Shown here piece by piece: positions 55,901 to 64,000 of a DNA stretch of 64,000 bases. Where the stretch lies: IMG/VR virus record IMGVR_UViG_3300007735_000803, positions 62,001-126,000 of that record; one strand, written 5' to 3'. Made by a program: the position numbers and the translations under genes. Under the pieces are notes generated by a model that worked only from the letters and a program-made list of their open reading frames with translations, had not been told where the DNA came from and did not search any database. Position 1 is the first letter of the stretch; each line of letters starts with the position of its first letter. This DNA comes from a virus.

Positions 55901-57219
55901 AGAAAACTATTTATTTACAATCGCCGGTAAGTACTAGGTCGGGATACGGTGCACATGCACGCGAAATTGCTCTAGCACTTTTAGAATTGGCGGATTACGA
56001 TGTAAAGTTTATATCGTTGCCATGGGGCAATACTCCGATGACCGGATTGGATGATCCTAAGTATGCAGAGATTAAACGTAGAATTATTTTCGGTGAAGTA
56101 CCGAAACCGGATATCTTTATTCAGCTTTCTATTCCAAATGAGTTTCAGGCATTGGGAAATTATAATATCGGTATTACGGCTGGTATTGAGACGGACGTAT
56201 GTTCTCCTGAATGGATTGAAGGTATGAATAGGATGAATGAAGTCATTGTTACTTCTGAACATTCAAAACTAGTATTTGATAATGTATCATACGATAAGGT
56301 AGACAACAATACCAAGCAGGTAATAGATAAATTGAAAGTGAATGTTCCGATGACAGTCTTGTTTGAGGGATGTGATGTTGATATCTACAAATCTATTACC
56401 CGTGCTGAATTGAATAAGGATGTAGCAGCTGAAATTGATTCAATACCGGAAAAGTTCGTATTCCTATCAGTAGGCCATTGGTTACAGGGAGAGTTAGGTG
56501 CTGATAGGAAAGATTTAGGTATGCTGGTAAAGACTTTTATTGAAACATTTAAGAATGAACCTAAAGAATCTAGGCCGGCATTACTGTTGAAAACTAGCGG
56601 AGCGACCTTCTCAATTATCGACCGAGAAGATATTATGCGAAAGATAACATTTATTATGGATAGTTATTCAGACTCACCGAATGTTTATCTACTGCATGGT
56701 GATTTAAGTGATACTGAAATGAATTCACTGTACAACCATCCTAAGATTAAAGCAATGGTTTCATTCACACATGGTGAGGGATTTGGTAGGCCGTTCTTAG
56801 AATTTTCAATGGTAGGAAAACCTATCATGGCTCCGGATTGGTCAGGCCACAAAGATTTCCTAAGTAAGAATTTTGTAACATTACTCCCGGGAGAATTGAA
56901 ACCGGTTAGTAAGAGTGCAATCAATCAATGGATTCTAGAAAATTCCAAATGGTTTGTAGTGAATTACCCGTATGCTTCTGGTATGATGAAACATATGTAT
57001 TTTAATTATGATTCGTATTTGGATAAAGCACAGAAGCAGAAACAGTATGCATTAGCTAACTTCACTATGGAACGAATGAATGCTGAAGTGAAACGAATTA
57101 TTGATACAGTAGGAAGCCGAATTCCACAACGTGTTCAATTACAATTACCTTCACTAAAGAAGGTAGAACAACCTAAAAAGATTGAATTACCTAAATTAAA
57201 AAAGATAGAAAATGTTTGA
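55897..57219 (+). CDS. Glycosyltransferase (GT-B)
   Basis: A 440-aa protein. The N-terminus KTIYLQSPVSTRSGYGAHAR and FIQLSIPNEFQALGNYNIG, then FVFLSVGHWLQGELGADRKD and VSFTHGEGFGRPFLEFSMVG define a GT4-like fold with the E-x7-E region. The last 30 residues, RVQLQLPSLKKVEQPKKIEL then PKLKKIENV, repeat the motif seen at the N-terminus of the preceding enzyme. The two enzymes may dock onto a common partner or each other. Overlaps with both neighbours indicate one operon. Confidence 0.85.
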   Translation: MKKTIYLQSPVSTRSGYGAHAREIALALLELADYDVKFISLPWGNTPMTGLDDPKYAEIKRRIIFGEVPKPDIFIQLSIPNEFQALGNYNIGITAGIETDVCSPEWIEGMNRMNEVIVTSEHSKLVFDNVSYDKVDNNTKQVIDKLKVNVPMTVLFEGCDVDIYKSITRAELNKDVAAEIDSIPEKFVFLSVGHWLQGELGADRKDLGMLVKTFIETFKNEPKESRPALLLKTSGATFSIIDREDIMRKITFIMDSYSDSPNVYLLHGDLSDTEMNSLYNHPKIKAMVSFTHGEGFGRPFLEFSMVGKPIMAPDWSGHKDFLSKNFVTLLPGELKPVSKSAINQWILENSKWFVVNYPYASGMMKHMYFNYDSYLDKAQKQKQYALANFTMERMNAEVKRIIDTVGSRIPQRVQLQLPSLKKVEQPKKIELPKLKKIENV

Positions 57220-57694
57220 TAGATTAAGTAATGAATACGATGAGGTATCACCAATAACAGGTAACAAGTGTGTATTGTGTGAAGCCGATCCGAACAACGG
57301 AATGGAACATCGTCTCTGTATGGAGTCCGGTTACACTAACCATACTTCCTGGGTTGAGGGTTCTGAGGAGCTAAATAGGTTCGATTCTAGCGTAACATCG
57401 CTGATGCGTGACCTTAAGCATAAGGACTCTGCTGGCAGCGTGTGGTATCCGCTATCAATATCGACACAGAAATTAATATTCTACCCTGCCGGATCCTTAC
57501 AGGAGTGGGGCTGGATGCTAACGCCTGTTAAAGAGCTTAGTGAGGAAGAGCGAGTTAAGTATCCGGTACCGGGAAAGGAAGGCGTATTCTACGATCGAAT
57601 TTTAGATTTTGAAAAATCAGAAGTATTTACCCCTGAACAGTTCCCAGATGCATTTGCTAGATTCTACGATTGGTTATATGAAACAGAAAAATAA
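57212..57694 (+). CDS. Conserved phage protein of unknown function
   Basis: A 160-aa protein with Cys residues near the N-terminus (NKCVLCEADPNNGMEHRLCM), SGYTNHTSWVEGSEELNRF, and VWYPLSISTQKLIFYPAGSL. The first part could bind zinc. I associate it with conserved hypothetical genes of large marine phages. It overlaps both neighbouring glycosyltransferase genes by eight to seventeen bases, so it is part of the glycan operon, but no function is apparent. Confidence 0.65.
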   Translation: MFDRLSNEYDEVSPITGNKCVLCEADPNNGMEHRLCMESGYTNHTSWVEGSEELNRFDSSVTSLMRDLKHKDSAGSVWYPLSISTQKLIFYPAGSLQEWGWMLTPVKELSEEERVKYPVPGKEGVFYDRILDFEKSEVFTPEQFPDAFARFYDWLYETEK

Positions 57695-58319
57695 TATAAA
57701 GATATCGTATGCAATTACTGTATGTAATGAATTACAGGAGGCAGTACGATTGATTGATTTATTGCACACGCACAAGCGTGGTACTGATGAAATCTGCGTA
57801 CTCTTAGACAAACCGAAGGCTTCTCCTGAGTTAGAGAATTATCTTATTCGATGTGAAGAAGCTGGCCGGATAGTTTTGCGTGAGGATGTTTTCGATCATG
57901 ATTTTGCTGATTGGAAGAATATATTGAACAGTATGTGTACAGGCGATTATATTTTTCAAATCGATGCAGACGAATATCCCAACCCAACACTAATAGAAAA
58001 TTTACCTGCAATCCTGCAATCCAACCCAGATGTAGATTTATATATGATTCCTAGAATCAATACAGTATCCGGATTAACGGATGCGCATGTACAGAAGTGG
58101 GACTGGTTTGTTAACGAACGCGGTTGGGTAAACTTTCCGGACAGTCAGTCTAGAATATACAAAAATATTTCTTATATTAGGTGGGATGGAAGAGTACATG
58201 AACGTATAACCGGGTTCAAGAAGTATACGATGCTTCCTCCAAGTGAAGAATTCTGTTTATATCATCCAAAGACAATAGAAAGACAGGAAAAACAAAATGA
58301 CTATTATGAAACGTTATAA
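57678..58319 (+). CDS. Glycosyltransferase family 2-like (GT-A)
   Basis: A 213-aa protein from the ATG at 57678. ISYAITVCNELQEAVRLIDL is the GT2 start, DEICVLLDKPKASPELENYL follows, and GDYIFQIDADEYPNPTLIEN carries the D-x-D metal site (IDADE). WDGRVHERITGF is a usual C-terminal feature of this subfamily. An upstream in-frame ATG exists at 57609, but the sequence before 57678 lies inside the previous gene and lacks conservation. It overlaps the dehydrogenase gene by 23 bases. Confidence 0.88.
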   Translation: MKQKNNIKISYAITVCNELQEAVRLIDLLHTHKRGTDEICVLLDKPKASPELENYLIRCEEAGRIVLREDVFDHDFADWKNILNSMCTGDYIFQIDADEYPNPTLIENLPAILQSNPDVDLYMIPRINTVSGLTDAHVQKWDWFVNERGWVNFPDSQSRIYKNISYIRWDGRVHERITGFKKYTMLPPSEEFCLYHPKTIERQEKQNDYYETL

Positions 58320-59130
58320 GGTAGGTATTATAGGAAATGGGTTTGTGGGTGAATCATTAGCATTCGCTTTCAGTCCAACGGCTGATGTTCGTGTATATGA
58401 CATCAATCCATTACGGTCATTAAATACTTTATCAGAAGTACATGAATCTGATTTTGTTTTCGTATGTGTACCCACGCCAATGAAAAGCAACGGCGAACAG
58501 GACTCTTCATATATTGAAACGGTTTTTGAAACTGCAGTACCTGGGCCTATCTATATTATTAAATCGACTATTTTGCCGGGTACTACCGACTATTTACAAG
58601 ACAAATATCCTGACTTAAAAATAGTATTCAGTCCGGAATTTTTAACTGAACGTACTGCTAAGTTAGACATGATGACTCAAGCACGTATAGTATTCGGAGG
58701 AGATCCGGATCTCACAGAGCGTGTAGAAGATCTATTCACTCAGCGTTTTATGAAACGAAACTTTATTCATACGGATGCGGTTACTGCCGAACTTATAAAA
58801 TACATGAATAATACTTTCTTCGCCACAAAAGTATCTATTATGAATGAATTTAAACGTTTATCAGACGCACTGGGTGCCAATTGGCCAACTGCATTAGCAG
58901 GATTCGCTGCTGATGGTAGAATTGGTGATTCACACTTGCACGTACCGGGTCCGGATGGTAAATTAGGATATGGTGGTACTTGTTTTCCGAAAGATGTCAA
59001 TGCTTTGATTTCATTAGGTAAAAAATTAGGTACTCCCATGAATACTTTAGAAGCCGGTTGGAAGACCAATTTGGAAGTGAGACCTGAACAGGATTGGAAT
59101 AGTATGAAGGGTCGTGCCGTAAGTAACTAA
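58297..59130 (+). CDS. UDP-glucose/GDP-mannose 6-dehydrogenase-like, C-terminally short
   Basis: A 277-aa protein. The Rossmann part is VGIIGNGFVGESLAFAF, then DFVFVCVPTPMKSNGEQDSS, KSTILPGTTDYLQDKYPDLK and FSPEFLTERTA. Active site: KYMNNTFFATKVSIMNEFKR (Lys, Asn) and GYGGTCFPKDVNALI with the catalytic Cys. Full enzymes (about 390-450 aa) have a C-terminal UDP-binding domain, which is missing here; such short forms are known in phages. It would oxidise a nucleotide sugar to the uronic acid if active. Confidence 0.88.
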   Translation: MTIMKRYKVGIIGNGFVGESLAFAFSPTADVRVYDINPLRSLNTLSEVHESDFVFVCVPTPMKSNGEQDSSYIETVFETAVPGPIYIIKSTILPGTTDYLQDKYPDLKIVFSPEFLTERTAKLDMMTQARIVFGGDPDLTERVEDLFTQRFMKRNFIHTDAVTAELIKYMNNTFFATKVSIMNEFKRLSDALGANWPTALAGFAADGRIGDSHLHVPGPDGKLGYGGTCFPKDVNALISLGKKLGTPMNTLEAGWKTNLEVRPEQDWNSMKGRAVSN

Positions 59131-59133
59131 CAA

Positions 59134-59811
59134 ATGAAATCCGAAGAACAACAGATACTAGAATATAATGAATGGAAACTGACTCGGGGTCCGTGGCCAT
59201 TATTGCGTTATGATATAATTAATCATTTAATTCGCAAATTCAATTATGTTAATTATTTAGAAATCGGCGTTAATGATGGTACGTGTATACGTAATGTGAT
59301 TGCTGCCCATAAAGATGGTGTAGATCCGGGCAAGGAAATAAAAAATCCACCAGAAGTAAATTACCCAATAACATCCGATGCGTTTTTCGATCTAATACGT
59401 GGGCACGGTATTAAGTATGATATTATCTTCATTGATGGTCTTCATTACGATTATCAAGTATATAAAGATATTTGTAATGCATTGAATCATTTGGTAGAAG
59501 GCGGAACTATCGTTTGTCATGATATGAATCCCATGTGGGAAATTACCCAAAGAAAACGAGGCGTTGTTGGCGCTTGGAACGGCGACTGTTGGAAGGCATG
59601 GTTACAGTTACGTAGTGAGTTAATCGGTTATAGTATGGAAGTTGTGAATACCGATCACGGTGTAGGCATTATACGGAGGGGAAGTCAAGAACTGATATCA
59701 TTACCTACCACATACACAGAACTTGAATATGATTTTTTAGATTCCAATAGAATAGAATTGCTCAATTTAATATCACACGAAGAATTTTTGCGGCGTTATG
59801 ATCAAAATTAA
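59134..59811 (+). CDS. Class I SAM-dependent methyltransferase-like
   Basis: A 225-aa protein. VNYLEIGVNDGTCIRNVIAA is a SAM-binding motif I of the CmcI/Methyltransf_24 type, and YDIIFIDGLHYDYQVYKDIC with GGTIVCHDMNPM forms the acidic motif and HDM end, typical of sugar O-methyltransferases. It lies between the sugar dehydrogenase and a predicted glycosyltransferase, so methylation of a glycan is likely. Overlap with the next gene is 14 bases. Confidence 0.82.
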   Translation: MKSEEQQILEYNEWKLTRGPWPLLRYDIINHLIRKFNYVNYLEIGVNDGTCIRNVIAAHKDGVDPGKEIKNPPEVNYPITSDAFFDLIRGHGIKYDIIFIDGLHYDYQVYKDICNALNHLVEGGTIVCHDMNPMWEITQRKRGVVGAWNGDCWKAWLQLRSELIGYSMEVVNTDHGVGIIRRGSQELISLPTTYTELEYDFLDSNRIELLNLISHEEFLRRYDQN

Positions 59812-60823
59812 ATTATACGAATTAGACAAACACCGCAACGAGTGTGCATTTCGGCCGTATATAGCTGCTCAGAATGTATTGCGTGAAGTCGGAATAGAAT
59901 TTACGACTGGCGATTCATATGACTTCGCTTGGGTTGCACAGGCAAGTTTCTTGAATAAGAAGGTTTCTTTAGAACAGTCTATTAATGATGGGCTAGAGTT
60001 TCTCTCCAAAATTAGTGGTGATTACATGTTGCTCGATGGTCAGGATTCGGCATCACTTCTCGGTTCTTATGAAGTCTTCAAACAATCGAATGCGTTACTT
60101 TTGTTGAAGAATAGTTTATATGCAGACCGTAGCCTATATAAACAGGGATTGGTATTAGGGAGATATTATTGGGGTCCGGGAGATTATAAATTAGATGATT
60201 TCGATGAGTATTCGGATAGAATAGTGTTATCTGGTACCAATTGGTTATCCACGCATTGGGCTGGGATACGGCCTAGATGGTATGATTATCGCAGGGAAAA
60301 GACGTATGATGTTTCTGCAATGTTCCAGTATCCCTCTCCCGAAATATATGAACACGGACAGTTGCAAAGTATACATTATGACAATTTTAGAAAACGCGGA
60401 ATAGATGTTATTGATGGAATGAATAACATTAATGTAGCAAAGTTAATTAATGGTGAACGCGTTTCAATTGGAGAGTATTACAATCGAATGTTTAATTCTA
60501 AAATAATATTTGCCCCGTACGGTTTCGGCGAAATGGCCCCTAGGGATATGGAAGCGATGATGTTCGGTAATATTCTAATTAAGCCGGATATGAGCCACAT
60601 CGAGACTATTCCTAATATCTATATAGCTGGACAGACATATATTTCATGTAAGCATGATTTTAGTGATTTGCAAGAAAAGATAGAGTCTGTATTAGGAAAT
60701 TACAACTATTATTCTCATATTGTTGAGAATGCAAAGAACCGAATATTGGGTACTATGGAGCATGAAAATCTAGCAATTTACTTACATACATTATTTTCTA
60801 ACCTAGATTCTATAATTTTATGA
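59798..60823 (+). CDS. Predicted glycosyltransferase
   Basis: A 341-aa protein. The C-terminal segment NSKIIFAPYGFGEMAPRDME, AMMFGNILIKPDMSHIET and the repetitive helices that follow are like the C-terminal domain of exostosin-like/GT1_2-type enzymes (G-E-x3-R-D-x-E-A-M). The N-terminal part shows no canonical motif. It overlaps both neighbours. Its donor and acceptor are unknown. Confidence 0.65.
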   Translation: MIKIKLYELDKHRNECAFRPYIAAQNVLREVGIEFTTGDSYDFAWVAQASFLNKKVSLEQSINDGLEFLSKISGDYMLLDGQDSASLLGSYEVFKQSNALLLLKNSLYADRSLYKQGLVLGRYYWGPGDYKLDDFDEYSDRIVLSGTNWLSTHWAGIRPRWYDYRREKTYDVSAMFQYPSPEIYEHGQLQSIHYDNFRKRGIDVIDGMNNINVAKLINGERVSIGEYYNRMFNSKIIFAPYGFGEMAPRDMEAMMFGNILIKPDMSHIETIPNIYIAGQTYISCKHDFSDLQEKIESVLGNYNYYSHIVENAKNRILGTMEHENLAIYLHTLFSNLDSIIL

Positions 60824-62106
60824 TTTTAAAACAAGATATTGGTAGTTTAGTGGGAAATCACGTTGCCCCCTATATCTACAACTCTAAGGAGTTCTTACCG
60901 GGCAAGACACCAATTTATTATTCCGGACCATATTGGGATTCTAAGGAAATTGAAGCTGCTATTGATACATTTTTAAATGGTAAGTGGATTACTGCTGGGG
61001 AGAGTGTGTATCATTTTGAACGCGCATTTGCTAAACATTTTAATTCGAAGTATGCGCAGATGGTAAATTCTGGCAGTTCGGCTAATTTAGTTTTGATTGC
61101 CGGATTAAAAAAATATTTGCAGTGGGACGATGATACGGAAATTATCGTATCACCCGTAGGATTCGCAACTACTATATCAGTATTATATCAATGTAGGCTC
61201 AAGCCGGTATTTGTTGATATTGAATGGGAAACCTTAAACTTTGATTTGGATTTATTAGAGAAGAAAATAACCAATAAAACTAAAGCAATTTTCCTGTCCC
61301 CGGTATTAGGCAACCCACCCGATATGGATAGATTGTTAGATATCTGTACTAAGTATGATTTGAAATTAATTGGTGACAATTGTGACAGTTTAGGATCTAA
61401 ATGGAACGGAAAGTATTTAACGGAGTATTGTATTGCATACTCGAATTCTTTCTATCCAGCACATCATATATCTACCGGTGAGGGTGGTATGGTATGTACT
61501 GATATTGAAGACTTGAAAAAATTATTTACTAGTTTAACTTGGTGGGGAAGAGATTGTTATTGTGTAGGTCCTGCAAATCTTTTAGCGTGTGGCACGTGTG
61601 GTAATCGTTTCGATAAGTGGTTAGAGTCTTACGATAACGTTATTGATCACAAGTATGTATTCTCTAACATGGGATATAATTTAAAACCGTTAGACTTACA
61701 GGGTGCTATCGGATTGGTTCAATTATCTAAATTTGCAGAGATAGAAGAAAGACGCAAAGTTTCAAAACAAACTATTGCTGATATATTCACTAAGAATATT
61801 CCAGGAATTCGGACAGTGAAGCAATTGCCCGGTGCCGATGTTAGTTGGTTTGGTACTCCTTTTATATGTGAAGAACCTGGCCTCAAGCATCGTTTAGTAC
61901 AGTTCTTAGAAGATAATAAGATACAGACCAGAAACTATTTTGCTGGTAATATATTATTACATTCCGGTTATAGTTTTTTAGCTGATGCTAACGAATATCC
62001 CGAAGCAAATAAAGTTTTAGATAGAGTTTTCTTTGTAGGTGCAGCACCGCATTATACACCGGCTGTTTTTGAATATATCGATACGATAACCAAAAAATTC
62101 CAATGA
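60820..62106 (+). CDS. rfbH: CDP-4-keto-6-deoxyhexose 3-dehydrase-like (E1/RfbH), DegT superfamily
   Basis: A 428-aa protein of the sugar aminotransferase superfamily. Where aminotransferases have the PLP-binding Lys, this has His: NSFYPAHHISTGEGGMVCTD. A Cys set follows: WGRDCYCVGPANLLACGTC. Both features define the PMP- and 2Fe-2S-dependent E1/RfbH enzymes that remove the C-3 hydroxyl in 3,6-dideoxyhexose synthesis. Other blocks: SGSSANLVLIAGLKKYL, NCDSLGSKWNG. It would create a 3,6-dideoxy sugar with an E3-type reductase, which is not seen in the window. It overlaps both neighbours. Confidence 0.88.
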   Translation: MILKQDIGSLVGNHVAPYIYNSKEFLPGKTPIYYSGPYWDSKEIEAAIDTFLNGKWITAGESVYHFERAFAKHFNSKYAQMVNSGSSANLVLIAGLKKYLQWDDDTEIIVSPVGFATTISVLYQCRLKPVFVDIEWETLNFDLDLLEKKITNKTKAIFLSPVLGNPPDMDRLLDICTKYDLKLIGDNCDSLGSKWNGKYLTEYCIAYSNSFYPAHHISTGEGGMVCTDIEDLKKLFTSLTWWGRDCYCVGPANLLACGTCGNRFDKWLESYDNVIDHKYVFSNMGYNLKPLDLQGAIGLVQLSKFAEIEERRKVSKQTIADIFTKNIPGIRTVKQLPGADVSWFGTPFICEEPGLKHRLVQFLEDNKIQTRNYFAGNILLHSGYSFLADANEYPEANKVLDRVFFVGAAPHYTPAVFEYIDTITKKFQ

Positions 62107-63056
62107 AATTTGCACTGATAGTAGATAGATGTAAAGTACAGTCGTATACTGTACGTGATGGTAAAGCGTATAAATTAAAAAATGATTTAGAACCGTACGA
62201 TTTTCACCACTCGGTGAGAAATGAATGTTTTATTGGGTTTTGGGGTTATCCGTTTGTTTTTAACGGATGTTTTATAAATTGGTCAGAGTGGGAAGTATTG
62301 CCTGATATTGATTTAGAATTGATATTCGTGGCGATTGAATCTAATTATGAAAAATATAAAATTAGTGATCTACGTAAAGCATATCCGAGAGCGAAAATCG
62401 TAGCCGTACTGAAAGAGACCTGGAACTGGCAACCATTCGCAAAACATCGGTTACAGGTTTATAATGAATGTGATCATGTATTTACCTGTATTAGCGATGC
62501 TAAGGTTAAACATTTTATGCCCGAATTGGCAGATTGTAAGGTAGATGTAAATTTTTTACCGCAACCAGTTAATATCGATTTTTTATATGCGAATTATTAT
62601 AGCGAGAGTAGGGATGAAATGATATTTTCATATAACGTATCGCACAATCATTCTCGGACCGGCAAGACATTACAATTTACAGAATATATAAGTAAAAAAT
62701 ACAATATTCCGTTTATAAGTAAATTAGAACCGCGATGGGCTGATTTTTTAAACGTGTGGACACCGGCCACATTTCATTTTAATCTAGACCCGACAATGAT
62801 ATTTCCAGGACAGCAGGCAATGCAATGTGCAGCGTTAGGTGTAATACATGTGGGCGGGTTAAACGATTCACACTCGATACTTTGGCCCGAGACGGCCACG
62901 AATGATTTCGATCAATTGGAATATTATATTAATTTGTACTTGGCTGATTACAACAAACGTATTGAAGTAATCCAACGAGCATTCGATACGGTGAACGATA
63001 TATACTCATATCAATCAGTCTACAATAAAGCACTACAATATATTTATAATAAATAA
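62103..63056 (+). CDS. Predicted glycosyltransferase-like protein
   Basis: A 317-aa protein, MKFALIVDRCKVQSYTVRDG ... YSYQSVYNKALQYIYNK. There is a GT-B-like arrangement: EWEVLPDIDLELIFVAIESN, AKIVAVLKETWNW, HVFTCISDAKVKHFMPEL, then FPGQQAMQCAALGVIHVGGL with a late donor-binding-like region. It overlaps the E1-like gene by four bases and belongs to the glycan operon. The family is not certain. Confidence 0.55.
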   Translation: MKFALIVDRCKVQSYTVRDGKAYKLKNDLEPYDFHHSVRNECFIGFWGYPFVFNGCFINWSEWEVLPDIDLELIFVAIESNYEKYKISDLRKAYPRAKIVAVLKETWNWQPFAKHRLQVYNECDHVFTCISDAKVKHFMPELADCKVDVNFLPQPVNIDFLYANYYSESRDEMIFSYNVSHNHSRTGKTLQFTEYISKKYNIPFISKLEPRWADFLNVWTPATFHFNLDPTMIFPGQQAMQCAALGVIHVGGLNDSHSILWPETATNDFDQLEYYINLYLADYNKRIEVIQRAFDTVNDIYSYQSVYNKALQYIYNK

Positions 63057-63060
63057 AGTT

Positions 63061-63729
63061 ATGAAAATAGGTTTTGTAGTTACAGCACATTATTCTGATG
63101 AATACAGACCCAATGGTGGGGAATTGATTACAAACTTTTGTAGTACGTTAAACAGTCATTGCAAAGTCGAATTTAGCTTATATGTAGTTAATAACGCATC
63201 AACGAAGCAACTAACCTTACCTGAAAATGCAAACGTAATTCGTATTGAAGATCAAATGCTAGAAGGTATTACGGGCGCATGGAATAAGGGAATGCATTGT
63301 GCATATTCTGATGGGTGTGAATTGATATTGAATTGTAGTGATGACATGTTAATAAACGAATCGATCCATAAACTTATAGATTTTATCGAAAGCCACGATG
63401 GTTCGGAAAATTTTGTGTACTCCGCACTCACTGACGGTACTGGCTTGCATGCACAGTTCGCTAGAAAGCCGGACGTTGGTACTACAATATTAGAACATTG
63501 CAATGGGTTCTTTTTTGCTATGACCCGCGAACATTATGAAAAGTATAGATTTGCGACTGATAAATATTTTAATATTCATAATACGTTTAACGGCGGTGAT
63601 GGAAAATGGGGCGGCCAGGAAGGACAATTTATTGAAAACCACAAAAAAGGTGCAAGTTGCTTGATAGTTAGAGAATGTTGGTTACCGCATAAAAAGGTTC
63701 GTGGTTGGGTACAGTTACGAGGTAAATAA
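63061..63729 (+). CDS. Glycosyltransferase family 2-like (GT-A)
   Basis: A 222-aa protein. KIGFVVTAHYSDEYRPNGGE and SLYVVNNASTKQLTLPENAN are the GT2 N-terminal pattern, and GITGAWNKGMHCAYSDGCEL with ILNCSDDMLINE gives the metal-binding acidic site (S-D-D). The C-terminus contains GGDGKWGGQEGQF and ends WVQLRGK. It follows the preceding gene by four bases. It would transfer an activated sugar in the glycan cluster. Confidence 0.82.
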   Translation: MKIGFVVTAHYSDEYRPNGGELITNFCSTLNSHCKVEFSLYVVNNASTKQLTLPENANVIRIEDQMLEGITGAWNKGMHCAYSDGCELILNCSDDMLINESIHKLIDFIESHDGSENFVYSALTDGTGLHAQFARKPDVGTTILEHCNGFFFAMTREHYEKYRFATDKYFNIHNTFNGGDGKWGGQEGQFIENHKKGASCLIVRECWLPHKKVRGWVQLRGK

Positions 63730-63735
63730 AAATAT

Positions 63736-64000
63736 ATGAAAATTTTAGTGATTACTCCGGTAAATAAATTCGATTATTTAGCTGCCGCTATTATTGAAGG
63801 GCTACGGGAATTAAAGATCGAAGCGTACTTTACTTCTCCGGGTAATGGTGTAACCGAGACTATATCTGATGATAAGTTTATATCACTATATCCTGAATGT
63901 GATTATATCTTCGCTTTGTGGGGCAAATGTATAGACAATAAGGTGCCTGAACCCAAGTATTATTTAATCGATAAAGTTAATGGTTGGGATAAAACGGTGT
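63736..64000 (+). CDS. Protein of unknown function, truncated by the window edge
   Basis: The frame MKILVITPVNKFDYLAAAII ... VNGWDKTV is open through base 64000. An N-terminal Rossmann-like strand and YIFALWGKCIDNKVPEPKYY suggest a GT-B-type enzyme. It starts six bases after the previous stop. Confidence 0.5.
   Translation, partial: MKILVITPVNKFDYLAAAIIEGLRELKIEAYFTSPGNGVTETISDDKFISLYPECDYIFALWGKCIDNKVPEPKYYLIDKVNGWDKTV

Noticed and set aside
1-64000. tRNA genes and CRISPR arrays
   Set aside because: No cloverleaf-like sequence with a GTTCRANNC arm in the small intergenic gaps and no regularly spaced repeats were seen by eye; a dedicated search would be decisive.

Overview
This window is part of the genome of a large, lytic, tailed bacteriophage of the T4 superfamily (contractile-tailed, T4-like replication and head genes). 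Every gene I can support lies on the + strand, genes are packed with ATGA/TAATG overlaps, the DNA is AT-rich, and no rRNA, tRNA or CRISPR array is visible. The host is not certain. A phage-encoded bS21-like protein carries the KPSVRRRR signature that resembles Bacteroidetes bS21, but many phage genes have clear AGGA-type ribosome binding sites, which Bacteroidetes rarely use. || Layout. 0-8.5 kb: head module (intein-containing portal gp20, three small/core proteins, prohead protease gp21, a set of small proteins with a shared leader, bS21-like protein, scaffold gp22, major capsid gp23). 8.5-10.1 kb: a free-standing Vsr-like homing endonuclease. 10.1-20.9 kb: tail and baseplate (tube gp19, a gp26-like protein with a probable +1/-2 frameshift product, tape measure, LysM/gp53-like protein, 1099-aa hub fused to an M23 peptidase). 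20.9-30.6 kb: replication/recombination I (family-A polymerase-like protein, gp32, a UvsX split by an atypical split intein with an endonuclease gene between its halves, a flap-nuclease/RNase H gene interrupted by CTC-TAG-CTC, gp41 helicase, B12-dependent ribonucleotide reductase). 30.6-39.7 kb: lysis and presumed head-packaged cargo (L,D-transpeptidase-like lysin, a leader+ParB-like+HAD polyprotein, an ADP-ribosyltransferase), with dUTPase, Hsp20, QueE, ThyA and a holin-like protein. 39.7-43.4 kb: GroES, ClpP-like protease, HPRT, FolE. 43.4-52.7 kb: polymerase gp43, then two oxidoreductases, a glycosyltransferase and a DpdA-like transglycosylase, then clamp gp45, clamp loader gp44/gp62. 52.7-64 kb: Cas4-like nuclease, superinfection-immunity protein, and a glycan cluster (glycosyltransferases, nucleotide-sugar dehydrogenase, E1/RfbH-type dehydrase, methyltransferase) that runs off the right edge. 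|| How the parts work together. FolE, QueE and the DpdA-like enzyme point to 7-deazaguanine modification of phage DNA; QueD and QueC are not in this window. A motif ATATTTAT(A/T) precedes 16 genes, mostly head, tail, lysis, endonuclease and cargo genes, and is a likely late promoter. In two places (endonuclease in uvsX; lysin) this motif lies inside a hairpin whose 3' arm abuts the start codon, the same logic that T4 uses for I-TevI and lysozyme. At least eight proteins begin with a short amphipathic leader ending in a hydrophobic-x-Glu site like that cut by the prohead protease, suggesting a family of head-packaged, injected proteins. || The most unusual items are the CTC-TAG-CTC interruption (a candidate 6-nt ribosomal hop), the split-intein uvsX with its hairpin-controlled endonuclease, the putative cleavable polyprotein, and the packaged-looking ADP-ribosyltransferase.
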